Origin: Pseudomonadota bacterium
GTDB taxonomy: Bacteria > Pseudomonadota > Alphaproteobacteria > UBA2136 > JASBTF01
Direction of reading: 5' to 3'
DNA: 49,217 nt
Assembly: GCA_030148545.1 (NCBI GenBank)
Contig: JASBTF010000002.1
Coordinates: 1 to 49,217, forward strand
Shown here one piece after another: positions 15,853 to 24,483 of this stretch. The notes under the pieces are model-generated. The model was not told the DNA's origin. It was given only the letters and a program-made list of their open reading frames with translations, and made no database searches. The position numbers and the translations under genes are program-made. The first letter of the stretch is position 1; every line of letters starts with the position of its first letter.

Positions 15853-18027
15853 ATGGCGCAGGGCCAATTAGTACGCACGCTTAGTAGCTGGGTAATGCAC
15901 GCCTTGCCATGGCTGGTTTTGCTCGGCTTGCTGATGATGCAGCAAAACCCGCCGCACATGGTGCGCATGCTACAGCTTAAAACGTTTGATACCTACCAGC
16001 AGCTATGGCCGCGCGAGCTACCAGAAGACCCACCCGTATATGTGGTAGATGCCGATGAAAAAAGCTTGGATGCTTTGGGTCAATGGCCTTGGCCACGCAG
16101 CATTTATGCTGAATTGACCGATAAAATTTTGCAAGCTGGCGCCGTAGCTGTTGGTTACGATATTCTGTTTGCCGAGCCCGACCGCACTGCGCCACAACGC
16201 ATTAGCCAACACTGGCCCACCACACCAGCGCTAGAGCAGCAGTTGCAAGTTTTGCCCGACCCCGATGATGCACTAGAAAACGCCATTCATAACAAACCAG
16301 TTGTGCTTGGGTTTACCTTTGCTTTTGGCCATACCGAGGCCGCAGACGACAGTGTGAATTTTCAGCCACCTGTGCCCATGGCATTACCACAGCATGCCTA
16401 CCCATGGCTGCCCACCGCCAGCCGTGCTATTCGCAACCTCTCAGGGCTAGAAGATAAAGCCACAGGCATGGGTTGGTTTGGTTATATTCCTGACCCTGAC
16501 AACATTGTGCGCCGCGTACCAACCATGGTGCGTTTTGGTGAACATGCTTTTCCACCGCTATCGCTAGAACTACTGCGCTTAGGGCTCAACAGTCGCCAAC
16601 TGGCCGGCCGTGCGGATGAAGGCGGTATGCAGGCCGTAAAAGTGGGCAACTACGTATTACCAACCGATGCACATGGGTTGTTCTGGCTAAAATATCGCCC
16701 GTTTAGCGACAAGATTTATATTTCCGCAAGCGATGTTATGGATGGCACCGTAGGCGCCGAAACTTTGCAAAACAAACTGGTGCTGATGGGCACCAGCGCC
16801 ATGGGCTTGCTAGATTTGCGAACCACACCGCTAGAGTCCGCCATTCCGGGGGTGGATGTTCATGTACAAATTATTGAGACTATTTTAGCGCAAGATTTTA
16901 TCCGCCGGCCAAACTGGCTACCCACTGCTGAACTGTTTTTTGTGCTGCTGGTTGGTGCGCTGATGATTATTACTATTGAGCGCTTTGGCGCTTTTTCCGC
17001 AGCGCTTGGTTTTGTGGCTATTACCGCCGCTGTGTTGAGCTCTAGCATTTACTTTTTTATCAATAACGGGTTACTACTAGATGCCACCTACCCCTTGCTG
17101 GCCCTACTGGTTATTTATCTGCTGCAAACCGTGCTTAAATACCGCCGTGAGGAAGCGCAACGTCGGCAAATTAAAGGGACGTTCGAGCAATATTTATCAC
17201 CCACATTGGTTGGCCAGCTGGCCGACCACCCAGAACAGCTTACCCTTGGCGGGGAACAAAAAGAGCTCACACTTTTATTTAGCGATATTCGCGGATTCAC
17301 CACACTGAGCGAAGGTTTTGCTGCGGAGGAACTCACTAACTTTATTAACGAATACCTCACCCCGATGACAGATATTATCCTTGAGCAGCAGGGGACGATT
17401 GATAAATACATGGGCGACGCCATTATGGCGTTTTGGAACGCCCCGCTAGATGTACCCAACCATGCCCAACAGTCCGTTACCGCAGCCCTTATTATGTTAG
17501 AAAAACTGGCTGAAATGAACAACACTTGGCAACAAAAAGGGATGCCAAAAATTGACGTGGGTATTGGTATCCACACCGGTGAGAGCTGTGTGGGGAACAT
17601 GGGGAGCGACCAACGCTTTGACTATACCGTACTGGGCGATGCGGTGAACTTGGCCAGCCGCCTGGAAGGCAGCAGTAAGTATTATGGCCTACCGCTCATT
17701 ATTAGTAGTGATACTGTGGCCCAGCTGGATGAAAACTTAGTAACGATCCCGATTGACCGCGTGCAAGTGAAAGGCAAAACCGAACCGGTGGATGTGTTTA
17801 CCGTGCTCAGCCGCACGGCCGACCACAACACCAAAGCCGATGCTGATAGCATGCATAAGGCACTAGAGCTATTCCGCGCCCGCAAGTGGGACGACGCCTT
17901 AAGCTGCATTGAACAGCTAGAGCACCTGCCAACAATTCAAGCACTTTACCGCAAGCGCATTGCTGAGTTCAAAAAAAACCCACCACCACCTGAATGGAAT
18001 GGTACTACCGAACGCAGGTCTAAATAA
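15853..18027 (+). CDS. CHASE2-domain class III adenylate/guanylate cyclase
   Basis: N-terminal transmembrane helix (about 12-28), then an extracytoplasmic CHASE2 sensor (about 35-350: VYVVDADEKSLDALGQWPWPRS, AVGYDILFAEPDR, LVLMGTSAMGL). Three closely spaced transmembrane helices (about 360-425) and a cytoplasmic class III cyclase domain (about 470-640) follow. Catalytic residues are visible: the metal-binding aspartates Asp478 (FSDIRGFT) and Asp522 (YMGDAIMAFW), Lys518 in the base-recognition position, Asp596 and Asn599 in GDAVNLASRLE, and Arg604. The Lys/Asp pair favours ATP, so cAMP is likely. It starts 25 bases after the FecR-like gene and closes the operon. A charged, Pro-rich tail follows the cyclase domain. 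Confidence 0.93.
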   Translation: MAQGQLVRTLSSWVMHALPWLVLLGLLMMQQNPPHMVRMLQLKTFDTYQQLWPRELPEDPPVYVVDADEKSLDALGQWPWPRSIYAELTDKILQAGAVAVGYDILFAEPDRTAPQRISQHWPTTPALEQQLQVLPDPDDALENAIHNKPVVLGFTFAFGHTEAADDSVNFQPPVPMALPQHAYPWLPTASRAIRNLSGLEDKATGMGWFGYIPDPDNIVRRVPTMVRFGEHAFPPLSLELLRLGLNSRQLAGRADEGGMQAVKVGNYVLPTDAHGLFWLKYRPFSDKIYISASDVMDGTVGAETLQNKLVLMGTSAMGLLDLRTTPLESAIPGVDVHVQIIETILAQDFIRRPNWLPTAELFFVLLVGALMIITIERFGAFSAALGFVAITAAVLSSSIYFFINNGLLLDATYPLLALLVIYLLQTVLKYRREEAQRRQIKGTFEQYLSPTLVGQLADHPEQLTLGGEQKELTLLFSDIRGFTTLSEGFAAEELTNFINEYLTPMTDIILEQQGTIDKYMGDAIMAFWNAPLDVPNHAQQSVTAALIMLEKLAEMNNTWQQKGMPKIDVGIGIHTGESCVGNMGSDQRFDYTVLGDAVNLASRLEGSSKYYGLPLIISSDTVAQLDENLVTIPIDRVQVKGKTEPVDVFTVLSRTADHNTKADADSMHKALELFRARKWDDALSCIEQLEHLPTIQALYRKRIAEFKKNPPPPEWNGTTERRSK

Positions 18028-18031
18028 CTGC

Positions 18032-18110
18032 GTGGTCGGCAAAGCCGCCACTTGTTACCAAGGGCACCTTGGATCCGCGGCAACTAATTGCATCCGCAAT
18101 TAGGATGCCG
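18032..18110 (+). repeat. Three-hairpin intergenic repeat, copy 2
   Basis: Hairpin a 18032-18051 (GTGG/CCAC, inner CGGC AAA GCCG), hairpin b 18058-18072 (CCAAGG/CCTTGG), hairpin c 18078-18110 (CGGCA/TGCCG outer, A opposite GA, CTAATTGC/GCAATTAG inner, loop ATCC). It follows the cyclase gene directly and may end its transcript. Copy 2 has the same orientation as the upstream gene. Confidence 0.85.
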
Positions 18111-18178
18111 ACTCACAACACATCACATAAAACAAACCTTACTTTGGATTATAGCTATCTTAAGCTACAGTGCTGGCC

Positions 18179-19696
18179 ATGAAGCTGCCTAAACAACTGC
18201 GTCCTCTTGCTACAATGCGTGCTGCGTTGCTCATTTTAGCAGCGTTGGCAATAGCCAGCGTGGCAGGCACGTTTGTTACCCAACAACTACCAACCGAGGA
18301 ATACATCACCGTTTATGGACCATTTTGGACCGAGGTATTTGGCCTAATTGGCTTGTTTGATGTGTATCGCGCACCATGGTTTGTAGCGTTGCTGGCTATA
18401 CTGCTTACCTCTGTAACCAGTTGTTTGTTCACCAATGGCCCGGGTATGTGGCGGCAGCTGCAAAAACCCAAACGCGTGCCCGGCGCAAAAGCGCTCAGCA
18501 GTTGGGAGCAAACCCTAGCACCCAAAAACTATGCTGAGCAGTTAGCACAGCTTGGCTTCCGTAAAATTATTGATAACGAGGCCGGTGAGCTATGGCGCCA
18601 AGGGGCCCCCAACCGTATTGGCTATTACTTTACCCACATAGGTATTGTGCTACTCTGCATTGCAGGGTTGCTCACTGCGGGTATTGGCTGGCAAGGCATG
18701 GTGATTTTACGCGAAGGTGAAAGCACCAACACAGCCCATGTGATTCGCAAGGATGCCATGCGCGAAAAAGAGCTGCCGTTTACACTACACAGCGAGGGAT
18801 TTAGCACCAGGCACTTCCCCAGCGGCATGCCTAGCCAGCACCAAACCGAGCTACGCGCCACCATAGGCGGGCAACAAACCACGCACACTGTAGCGGTAAA
18901 CCATCCCATTCGCATTGCTGACTACCGCATTTACCAAACCAGCTTTGGCGATGGTGCCAGTGCCGTAACCGTCACCGTGCAGGACCTATTTGCTGGCGAG
19001 CACTCTCCTCAACTGCAGGGCAACGTGTACCAAACACTGAGCCATCCGTTTGGAGGTACTATTGAACTCACCGACTACCGGCTTACCACGGTGGAGTCGG
19101 TATTTGCTGATGCCGCACAAAAAGCACCTGAGTTCCGCGATTTTGGCCCATCACTAGACTATACCGTGACAGTGCCCGACCGTGCGCCACGCTTGCTGCG
19201 CAGCTACCAAAACGTGCCAAACTTGGTAGCAGTGGCCGATGATACAGGAAATTTTGCCCCCCTATACCTAGGGTTACGCTTGGATGAACCACTAGGCTGG
19301 GCCACAGTAAGCACCATTTTGCAAAACCTACCCAATGGCAGTAGCCCAACCGAGTTGCTACAACAACATGCCCACCTAGAGCTGAGCCAGCTACCCGAAT
19401 TGGAACGACTAGACACCGCATTTAAAATCTTACAAGCGGTGCAAGTGTTAAGCACTCATGACCTGCGCACCGTGCTACAGCTGCACAGTAGTGAACAACG
19501 CCAATACAGCGCGCTGATGGTGCGCTACGACCCCGGTGCCACGCTATTTTGGGTGGCCAGCGTACTGCTCTCGCTCGGCGTGTTACTAATGGTGTATTTC
19601 CACTACCGTCGGATCTGGGTAATCAGCAACACGCTTTACCTGCGCTCTAACCGTGGTAAGAGCGATTGCACCAAGCTTATTAACCAGCTGGGCTAA
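18179..19696 (+). CDS. resB: ResB-like cytochrome c biogenesis protein
   Basis: System II cytochrome c assembly factor (ResB/Ccs1, PF05140), which with ResC/CcsA moves heme and ligates it to apocytochromes outside the membrane. Features are an N-terminal TM helix (18-37, ALLILAALAIASVAGTF), the EYITVYGPFWTEVFGLIGLFDVYRAPWF segment typical of ResB (split here by TM2), a SVTSCLF stretch, TM3 near 150-170 (THIGIVLLCIAGLLT), a large extracytoplasmic beta-rich domain (NHPIRIADYRIYQTSFG), and a final TM (about 458-480). Length 505 aa. ATG 18179 is preferred over GTG 18170. No ResC partner is in the window. Confidence 0.85.
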   Translation: MKLPKQLRPLATMRAALLILAALAIASVAGTFVTQQLPTEEYITVYGPFWTEVFGLIGLFDVYRAPWFVALLAILLTSVTSCLFTNGPGMWRQLQKPKRVPGAKALSSWEQTLAPKNYAEQLAQLGFRKIIDNEAGELWRQGAPNRIGYYFTHIGIVLLCIAGLLTAGIGWQGMVILREGESTNTAHVIRKDAMREKELPFTLHSEGFSTRHFPSGMPSQHQTELRATIGGQQTTHTVAVNHPIRIADYRIYQTSFGDGASAVTVTVQDLFAGEHSPQLQGNVYQTLSHPFGGTIELTDYRLTTVESVFADAAQKAPEFRDFGPSLDYTVTVPDRAPRLLRSYQNVPNLVAVADDTGNFAPLYLGLRLDEPLGWATVSTILQNLPNGSSPTELLQQHAHLELSQLPELERLDTAFKILQAVQVLSTHDLRTVLQLHSSEQRQYSALMVRYDPGATLFWVASVLLSLGVLLMVYFHYRRIWVISNTLYLRSNRGKSDCTKLINQLG

Positions 19697-19748
19697 GTTG
19701 TCAGTTTTTCTTTCCTGATCTTTCCATAAGTTTTTGGAAGGAACGGAC

Positions 19749-20096
19749 ATGAAACTGCTTATTTTATTCAGCTTTGAGGAATACTTGCTCGCTGCCTATG
19801 CACTGGTGGGTATGGTCTCTGCCGTTGGGTATGGTCCACAAATTTGGACGCTGATTGTTTCTACCGGTCGCTCTAAAGGCACACCTATTTCCACTTGGAG
19901 CCTATGGGCGATAGAAGCTTGTGTAACTTTTGCCTATGCTATTTTCATTCTCAAAAACACAGCCACAATTATTTTGGTGGGGGTAGACCTGTTAGCAGCT
20001 GTAATCATTACCATACTTACGATTTACAACCGCTTTTACCGATTTCGTACCGTGGGAGCAGACCTACCCACACGCCCATTGCAAAACGCGGCCTAG
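19749..20096 (+). CDS. PQ-loop/SemiSWEET-like small membrane protein
   Basis: 115 residues with three or four hydrophobic helices: about 3-25 (EEYLLAAYALVGMVSAV), 28-38 (PQIWTLIVSTGRSKG), 48-67 and 72-95. The PQ-loop signature is visible as GYGPQI followed by SKGTPISTWSLW, matching one half of a SWEET/PQ-loop transporter repeat. Single-repeat bacterial versions (SemiSWEETs, ~90 aa) act as dimers and move sugars. Here the helix count and the extra N-terminus are slightly unusual. ATG 19749 follows a GGAAGGAA site. Substrate is not determinable. Confidence 0.72.
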   Translation: MKLLILFSFEEYLLAAYALVGMVSAVGYGPQIWTLIVSTGRSKGTPISTWSLWAIEACVTFAYAIFILKNTATIILVGVDLLAAVIITILTIYNRFYRFRTVGADLPTRPLQNAA

Positions 20097-20097
20097 G

Positions 20098-21315
20098 CTA
20101 TTCTCCACCCTCAATCACTTGGAGTTTTTCACCAGTGGCCGTGCGCAGCTTAGGGTCGCTGGCTTCTAGTTGAGCAATTTGCTGTAGTGGTTTTTCTAGC
20201 ATGCGACGGCGCGGGCCGGTGAGCTCATCGTACGCGCGCTGACTTTCATCCAGCTTTTTGCCCACCTTATCCATCGCACCTGTGAATTTATCCCACTGAG
20301 ATTTAAATGTACCGAGAAGCTTGAGGATTTCCCCCGTATGGCGCTCGAGGTGGAAATTATCCACCGCTTGGCGAATCACCGCCAAAATGGCGTAGAGTGT
20401 AAGCGGCGAGCAGAGGATGATTTTTTTGCTCAATGCATCGTCCAGCAAGGTTGGGTCGTGCTCCTGCACAAAGCTATATACTTGCTCGTTTGGAATAAAC
20501 ACCAGTACATAATCCAGCGTTTCATCGTTGGTGTAGGCACGTTTAGAAACATCGGTAATCGCCGTGCGTGCATCCTTCAAGAACTGTTGGCGCTTGGACG
20601 CTTTCTCGGATTCATTATCGGAGTTCAGATACGCCAAGTAGTTCTCCAACGGGAATTTTACATCCATATGCACCACCCGCTCGTTAGGCAGGTAGAAAGT
20701 ATAGTCTGGCCGTGCGGTGGTGCCGCTGGCATCGCTCAAATGGCTTTGCTTGCGGTAGTTAATACCTTCCACAAAGCCAGACAGGCGCAACACATCTTCC
20801 GCCATACGCTCACCCCATTGGCCGCGTACACGGCTGTTGGTGAGGGCAGTTTGTAGTTCATGCGTGGTCTCCCGCAAGCGGCGGGTCTCGGTGTTAGATT
20901 TTTCCAACTCTTGGCTCAGTTGACCAAATTTAATCTTACGATCTTGCTCCAGCTCGCCAACCATTTTGTTCACCTTTTCCAGCTCACCTTTCATACTGGT
21001 GAGGGTTTGGTCAATCAGCTGTTTTTTGCCATCCAATTCGGTTTTGTGGTGCTGACTTTGTTGACCCAAACGCTCCTTAGCAATTTCAAAAAATTGCTCC
21101 GTGCTTTTGCCTAAAGCTTCGGCACTCAGCGCGGCAAAACTATCCTTCAGCTGGCTTACTAAATTTTCAGTTTCTTGCTGTTTTTGCTCCAATGCCTGTT
21201 GGTGTAGTTGGGCACGGTCCCGCTGGCGTTGGTTCAGCACCCACCATACAACCGCACCACCTGCTGCTGCACCCAATAACAATCCGATAACAAAAAGGCT
21301 AAAACTTATCCACAT
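20098..21315 (-). CDS. rmuC: RmuC-family DNA recombination protein
   Basis: Inner-membrane-anchored protein with a nuclease-like fold, linked in E. coli to limiting recombination at inverted repeats. A single N-terminal TM helix (4-25, ISFSLFVIGLLLGAAAGGAVVWWV) is followed by a long coiled coil (about 30-160, rich in Q/E/L heptads), then the conserved RmuC core: VRGQWGERMAEDVLRLSGF, RPDYTFYLPNERVVHMDVKFPLENYLAY broken by loops, FIPNEQVYSF and CSPLTLYAILAVIRQA. Length 405 aa is typical. The stop is two bases from the PQ-loop stop, so the genes converge tightly. The gene and dnaN are divergent. Confidence 0.93.
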   Translation of the reverse strand: MWISFSLFVIGLLLGAAAGGAVVWWVLNQRQRDRAQLHQQALEQKQQETENLVSQLKDSFAALSAEALGKSTEQFFEIAKERLGQQSQHHKTELDGKKQLIDQTLTSMKGELEKVNKMVGELEQDRKIKFGQLSQELEKSNTETRRLRETTHELQTALTNSRVRGQWGERMAEDVLRLSGFVEGINYRKQSHLSDASGTTARPDYTFYLPNERVVHMDVKFPLENYLAYLNSDNESEKASKRQQFLKDARTAITDVSKRAYTNDETLDYVLVFIPNEQVYSFVQEHDPTLLDDALSKKIILCSPLTLYAILAVIRQAVDNFHLERHTGEILKLLGTFKSQWDKFTGAMDKVGKKLDESQRAYDELTGPRRRMLEKPLQQIAQLEASDPKLRTATGEKLQVIEGGE

Positions 21316-21411
21316 ACCCCCTTATAACACAACGTTTAGGAGTTGAATATGCAGTGCTGCCATGGTAAAAACAGACACCGTTAAAGAATTTGATTGGGGA
21401 AAGAAACGTTC

Positions 21412-22527
21412 ATGAAATTATCCATCTCGCGCGAGACCTTGTTTAAAAACCTGAAATACGCCCAAGCCGTGGTGGAAAAGCGCACCAGCATTGCTATTTT
21501 GAGCAACGTAAAACTGGTTGCCGCCGATAACCAACTCACCATGACCGCTACCGACAACGACATTGCGATTCAAGGTAAATGCGAAGCCTTTGTGGATGAC
21601 AACGGCGCCACCACCGTGAACGCACAAAAGTTTTTTGAGATTGTAAGCAAAATCCCTGAAGGGGTAATGGTTAACATTGAGCTGACCGATAACGGCAACC
21701 GCATGGCGATTACTGCGGGCAAGGCCAAGTTCAGCCTGGCATGCCTAAGTGCCGAAGCCTTCCCCGACATGAGCACTGTGGACGGTGGCACCAGCTTTAC
21801 CATGAGTGGTAATGAGCTAAAACGCCTGCTCAGCAAATCTGTTTTTGCTGCCAGTACCGACGATACCCGTGCCTACCTCAACGGTATTTATCTGCATATT
21901 GCAAACACTGATGATGGCCAAAACCTGCGCGCTGTGGCAACCGATGGCCACCGTTTGGCACAAGTAGATAACACTGTGCCCGAAGGCGCAGCCGACATGC
22001 CAAGTGTGATTTTGCCACGTAAAACTGTGGGCGAACTGCGCAAACTGGCCGAGGGTGAAGAGCAAATTAGCCTCACCATTACCGAAAAGAAAATTCAAGC
22101 CGAAGCTGGCGACTTGGTGTTCACCAGCAAAGTTGTGGATGGCACCTTCCCTGACTACGACCGCGTGATTCCTAAGGACAACAATGCCAACATGGATGTA
22201 TCTCGCCGTAGTTTGATGGCCGCGGTGGACCGTGTAGCAATTTTGAGCCACGAGAAATCTCGCTCTGTGCGTTTTGCCCTAAGCAACGACAACTTGCTGA
22301 TTACTGCCAACAACCCCGACCAAGAAAACGCAGCCGAAGAACTAAAAGTAAACTACGGTAGCGATGGCTTGGAAATTGGCTTTAACGCCCGTTACGTGGC
22401 CGACATTGGCCAACAAGCCGAGGGCGATGACCTGCAATTCTGCTTTAAGGACGGTGCTAGCCCCGTAATTGTGACCGACCCAACCGACAACGCGGCATTA
22501 TTCGTCGTTATGCCAATGCGGATTTAG
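21412..22527 (+). CDS. dnaN: DNA polymerase III beta sliding clamp
   Basis: Ring-shaped processivity clamp. The full three-domain sequence is present: MKLSISRETLFKNLKYAQAVVEKR, SNVKLVAADNQLTMTATDNDIAI, FTMSGNELKRLLSKSVFAASTDDTRAYLNGIYL (boundaries of domain 2) and LITANNPDQENAAEEL. It ends FVVMPMRI, close to the usual (M)PMRL/M C-terminus. 371 aa. ATG 21412 begins the canonical N-terminus and has GGGGAAAG upstream. dnaN stands alone here: neither dnaA nor recF is adjacent, which is common in alphaproteobacteria. It is separated from the EVE gene by a structured repeat. Confidence 0.98.
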   Translation: MKLSISRETLFKNLKYAQAVVEKRTSIAILSNVKLVAADNQLTMTATDNDIAIQGKCEAFVDDNGATTVNAQKFFEIVSKIPEGVMVNIELTDNGNRMAITAGKAKFSLACLSAEAFPDMSTVDGGTSFTMSGNELKRLLSKSVFAASTDDTRAYLNGIYLHIANTDDGQNLRAVATDGHRLAQVDNTVPEGAADMPSVILPRKTVGELRKLAEGEEQISLTITEKKIQAEAGDLVFTSKVVDGTFPDYDRVIPKDNNANMDVSRRSLMAAVDRVAILSHEKSRSVRFALSNDNLLITANNPDQENAAEELKVNYGSDGLEIGFNARYVADIGQQAEGDDLQFCFKDGASPVIVTDPTDNAALFVVMPMRI

Positions 22528-22533
22528 AATGCT

Positions 22534-22614
22534 CTTACCTTGGCAAAGCCAAGGTAAGGCACCAAGGACACCTTGGATCCGCGGCAACTAATTGCATCCG
22601 CAATTAGGATGCCG
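22534..22614 (+). repeat. Three-hairpin intergenic repeat, copy 3
   Basis: Hairpin a 22534-22558 is a perfect 11-base-pair stem (CTTACCTTGGC, loop AAA, GCCAAGGTAAG). Hairpin b is 22562-22576 (CCAAGG/CCTTGG) and hairpin c is 22582-22614 (CGGCA/TGCCG outer, CTAATTGC/GCAATTAG inner, A opposite GA). It lies directly after the dnaN stop and may act as its terminator. Confidence 0.87.
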
Positions 22615-22675
22615 AACCCACCAAACTACGAGTTTATTGAAACACATATTGGTGTGCATAAACCATTAAAGGTGA

Positions 22676-23116
22676 CTACTCCCCGGCGAGCTCCAGCACA
22701 ATTTGCCATTCTTCAGGCGTTACGGGCTGAACACTGAGCCGCATGGAAGTGACCAGCGACATATCCTGCAGGCGTGGATCGGCCTTAACTTGGGCAAGAG
22801 TCACTGGGTTTTTGAGTTTGCGCACCGGTTTAATGTCAGGCATCAGCCATGGGTTTTTGAGTTCACCTTTGGCGTTGGGTTTAGGGGTGAACGTGTGGTC
22901 GGGGTAGGCTTCCTTCACCACCTCGGCAATACCAACAATGTCTTTGCCTTCATTAGAATGATAAAAGAAGATTTGGTCACCTACCTTCATCTCCGCCAAG
23001 TTGTTACGCGCCACATAGTTGCGGATACCGTCCCAGTGTTCCACCTTGTCACGCACCAAATCGTCCCAACTATATTTGTAGGGTTCACTTTTACACAGCC
23101 AATATTTCATACTCAT
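22676..23116 (-). CDS. EVE-domain protein
   Basis: A 146-residue EVE (PUA-superfamily) protein, a family that binds modified bases in DNA or RNA. Signatures are MKYWLCKSEPYKYSWDDL at the N-terminus, WDGIRNYVARNNL, GDQIFFYHSNEGKDIVGIAEV and WLMPDIKPV. The aromatic cage residues (Trp in WDGIRN, the Y/F of FFYHS) appear intact. ATG 23116 and ATG 23110 are both possible starts. The bacterial role is not settled; in other genomes the family appears beside modification-dependent restriction, which is not seen here. It is convergent with dnaN. Confidence 0.9.
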   Translation of the reverse strand: MSMKYWLCKSEPYKYSWDDLVRDKVEHWDGIRNYVARNNLAEMKVGDQIFFYHSNEGKDIVGIAEVVKEAYPDHTFTPKPNAKGELKNPWLMPDIKPVRKLKNPVTLAQVKADPRLQDMSLVTSMRLSVQPVTPEEWQIVLELAGE

Positions 23117-23125
23117 AGCATAAAA

Positions 23126-23161
23126 AGAAACACCCCCAGCCGCAAGGCTGGGGGTGTTTTA
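23126..23161 (-). terminator. Strong rho-independent terminator
   Basis: A 13-base-pair stem (AACACCCCCAGCC with GGCTGGGGGTGTT) around a GCAA loop has T-rich sequence beyond it on the minus strand (TTTCTTTTT). It follows the orphan gene at 23181-23690 and keeps its transcript from entering the EVE gene. Confidence 0.85.
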
Positions 23162-23180
23162 ATATTCAGAATCATCCAGC

Positions 23181-23690
23181 TTAAGTCGCTGCTGAATCCT
23201 CTTCCGGATAGTTCAAAATTTCAGACAAAACGAAGTTGTCCATCGGGCGTGGTGACACAATATACGCTGCACCATCAGCCACCATGAACGACTGTGGCAC
23301 AATTGGAATCCAATTTTCAACATCTTCAACAAGCTGGCAAACCTCCAGCTCGCCACAATCCGTAACTTTTATGGTGCCGTCCATGATTTGCTTACCGGTA
23401 AACACCCATGAAACTTCCGGTTTATCAGGCCGCGTTACCACCATACGTACAATCGGGCCAATCTGCTCAACATCACGCTGATGTACCACGTTGCCACCCA
23501 GAACATCATCTTCCATAAAAGGAAGGCCCACTAAGTACAGGTCACCACATTTTAGCAGATAGCGTTCCGGATCAACAAACACACCAAACATATTGGCAAG
23601 TGCCACACTGGCATAACCATCGGTCAAGGTTTCACCAGGAGTGTTGACCGGGAGTGGTGGATAAAGGTTAGAGTTAAGGTGAGATTGCAT
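23181..23690 (-). CDS. Orphan hypothetical protein, 169 aa
   Basis: No family recognised. The product is soluble, acidic and mixed alpha/beta with no signal peptide or TM segment. Visible stretches include YASVALANMFGVFVDPERYLL, LYLVGLPFMEDDVLGG, PEVSWVFTGKQIMDG and YIVSPRPMDNFVLSEIL. Four cysteines are scattered (K-C-G-D, T-D-C-G-E, E-V-C-Q and others). Support that it is real: a strong AAGGAG ribosome site eight bases before ATG, a consensus-like promoter at 23741-23769, and a strong terminator after it. It is a self-contained single-gene unit between EVE and def. Function unknown; the AT-richer style suggests a lineage-specific gene. Confidence 0.75.
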   Translation of the reverse strand: MQSHLNSNLYPPLPVNTPGETLTDGYASVALANMFGVFVDPERYLLKCGDLYLVGLPFMEDDVLGGNVVHQRDVEQIGPIVRMVVTRPDKPEVSWVFTGKQIMDGTIKVTDCGELEVCQLVEDVENWIPIVPQSFMVADGAAYIVSPRPMDNFVLSEILNYPEEDSAAT

Positions 23691-23740
23691 AGCTAAAACT
23701 CCTTTTTGCTATGCAAACCGAATGAGAAAAAGATGTATAA

Positions 23741-23769
23741 TGAATACAGAAAGTACTCCGAGGCGTCAA
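23741..23769 (-). promoter_or_regulatory. Putative sigma-70 promoter of orphan gene
   Basis: On the minus strand TTGACG (23764-23769) and TATTCA (23741-23746) are spaced by 17 bases. A TATAC lies slightly further on. Transcription would begin about 45 bases before ATG 23690. Confidence 0.4.
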
Positions 23770-23775
23770 TAGCCG

Positions 23776-24348
23776 TTAGAGGATATGACTATCAGACTCT
23801 TCAACTTTGTAATTAATTTGTGCGCCTTGCTTGCGCAGCTTTTGGTATTTTTTCCACGCGCGCATTTGCTGCACGCGGCTTAGCTTTTCGGGGAACAAAA
23901 TACCATCTAGGTGATTAATCTCGTGCTGAATGCAGCTGGCCAACCAGTTACCACCTACAGTAATTTCCTGCTTATCGCCTTGTTCATCCAAATACTGCAC
24001 TGTTACCTTAAATGGGCGTTCCACACTCATGTACAAATTCGGCACGCTTAGGCAGCCTTCCTCCACCACTTGCCATTCAGCATCATCCAACGCGGTAATT
24101 TCAGGGTTCACCATCGCCAGTGGCATTTTCACACTAGGGTCGGGGTTATGCTCACCTAAATCAAACACCACCACCCGGCGCAAATCACCAATTTGGGTTG
24201 AGGCCAGCGCCACACCGTTGCCGGTAGCACGCAAGGTGTCGAACATATCGGTAATGAGTTGTCGGACACTGTCATCCACTTTTTCCACAGCTGACGCCAC
24301 ACGCTTTAAGCGTGGGTCGGGCGCAATGAGTATTGGTTTAACAGCCAT
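23776..24348 (-). CDS. def: Peptide deformylase
   Basis: Removes the N-formyl group from nascent proteins. Three motifs are present: GVALASTQIG (a variant of GxGLAAxQIG), EEGCLSVP with the metal-binding Cys, and QHEINHLDGILF carrying HExxH. The residue between E and the second H region is Asn (HEINH) where Asp is usual, a conservative variation. Length 190 aa with a basic C-terminal extension (WKKYQKLRKQ). Start ATG 24348. It is divergent from the 3-hydroxyacyl-CoA dehydrogenase gene. In many alphaproteobacteria def neighbours fmt and rmuC; here rmuC lies about 3 kb away and fmt is absent. Confidence 0.95.
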   Translation of the reverse strand: MAVKPILIAPDPRLKRVASAVEKVDDSVRQLITDMFDTLRATGNGVALASTQIGDLRRVVVFDLGEHNPDPSVKMPLAMVNPEITALDDAEWQVVEEGCLSVPNLYMSVERPFKVTVQYLDEQGDKQEITVGGNWLASCIQHEINHLDGILFPEKLSRVQQMRAWKKYQKLRKQGAQINYKVEESDSHIL

Positions 24349-24483
24349 AACTTATTATTTATGGCACTGCTGATTAAAAAGCAAGCAATGGAATTTTGTC
24401 ATTTCTCTGTCAGGTAACATTTAAAGCTGGCATCATAAATCTGCGCACGAGCGAATAATAAAAACAAAAGTGAGATTTTGGTC

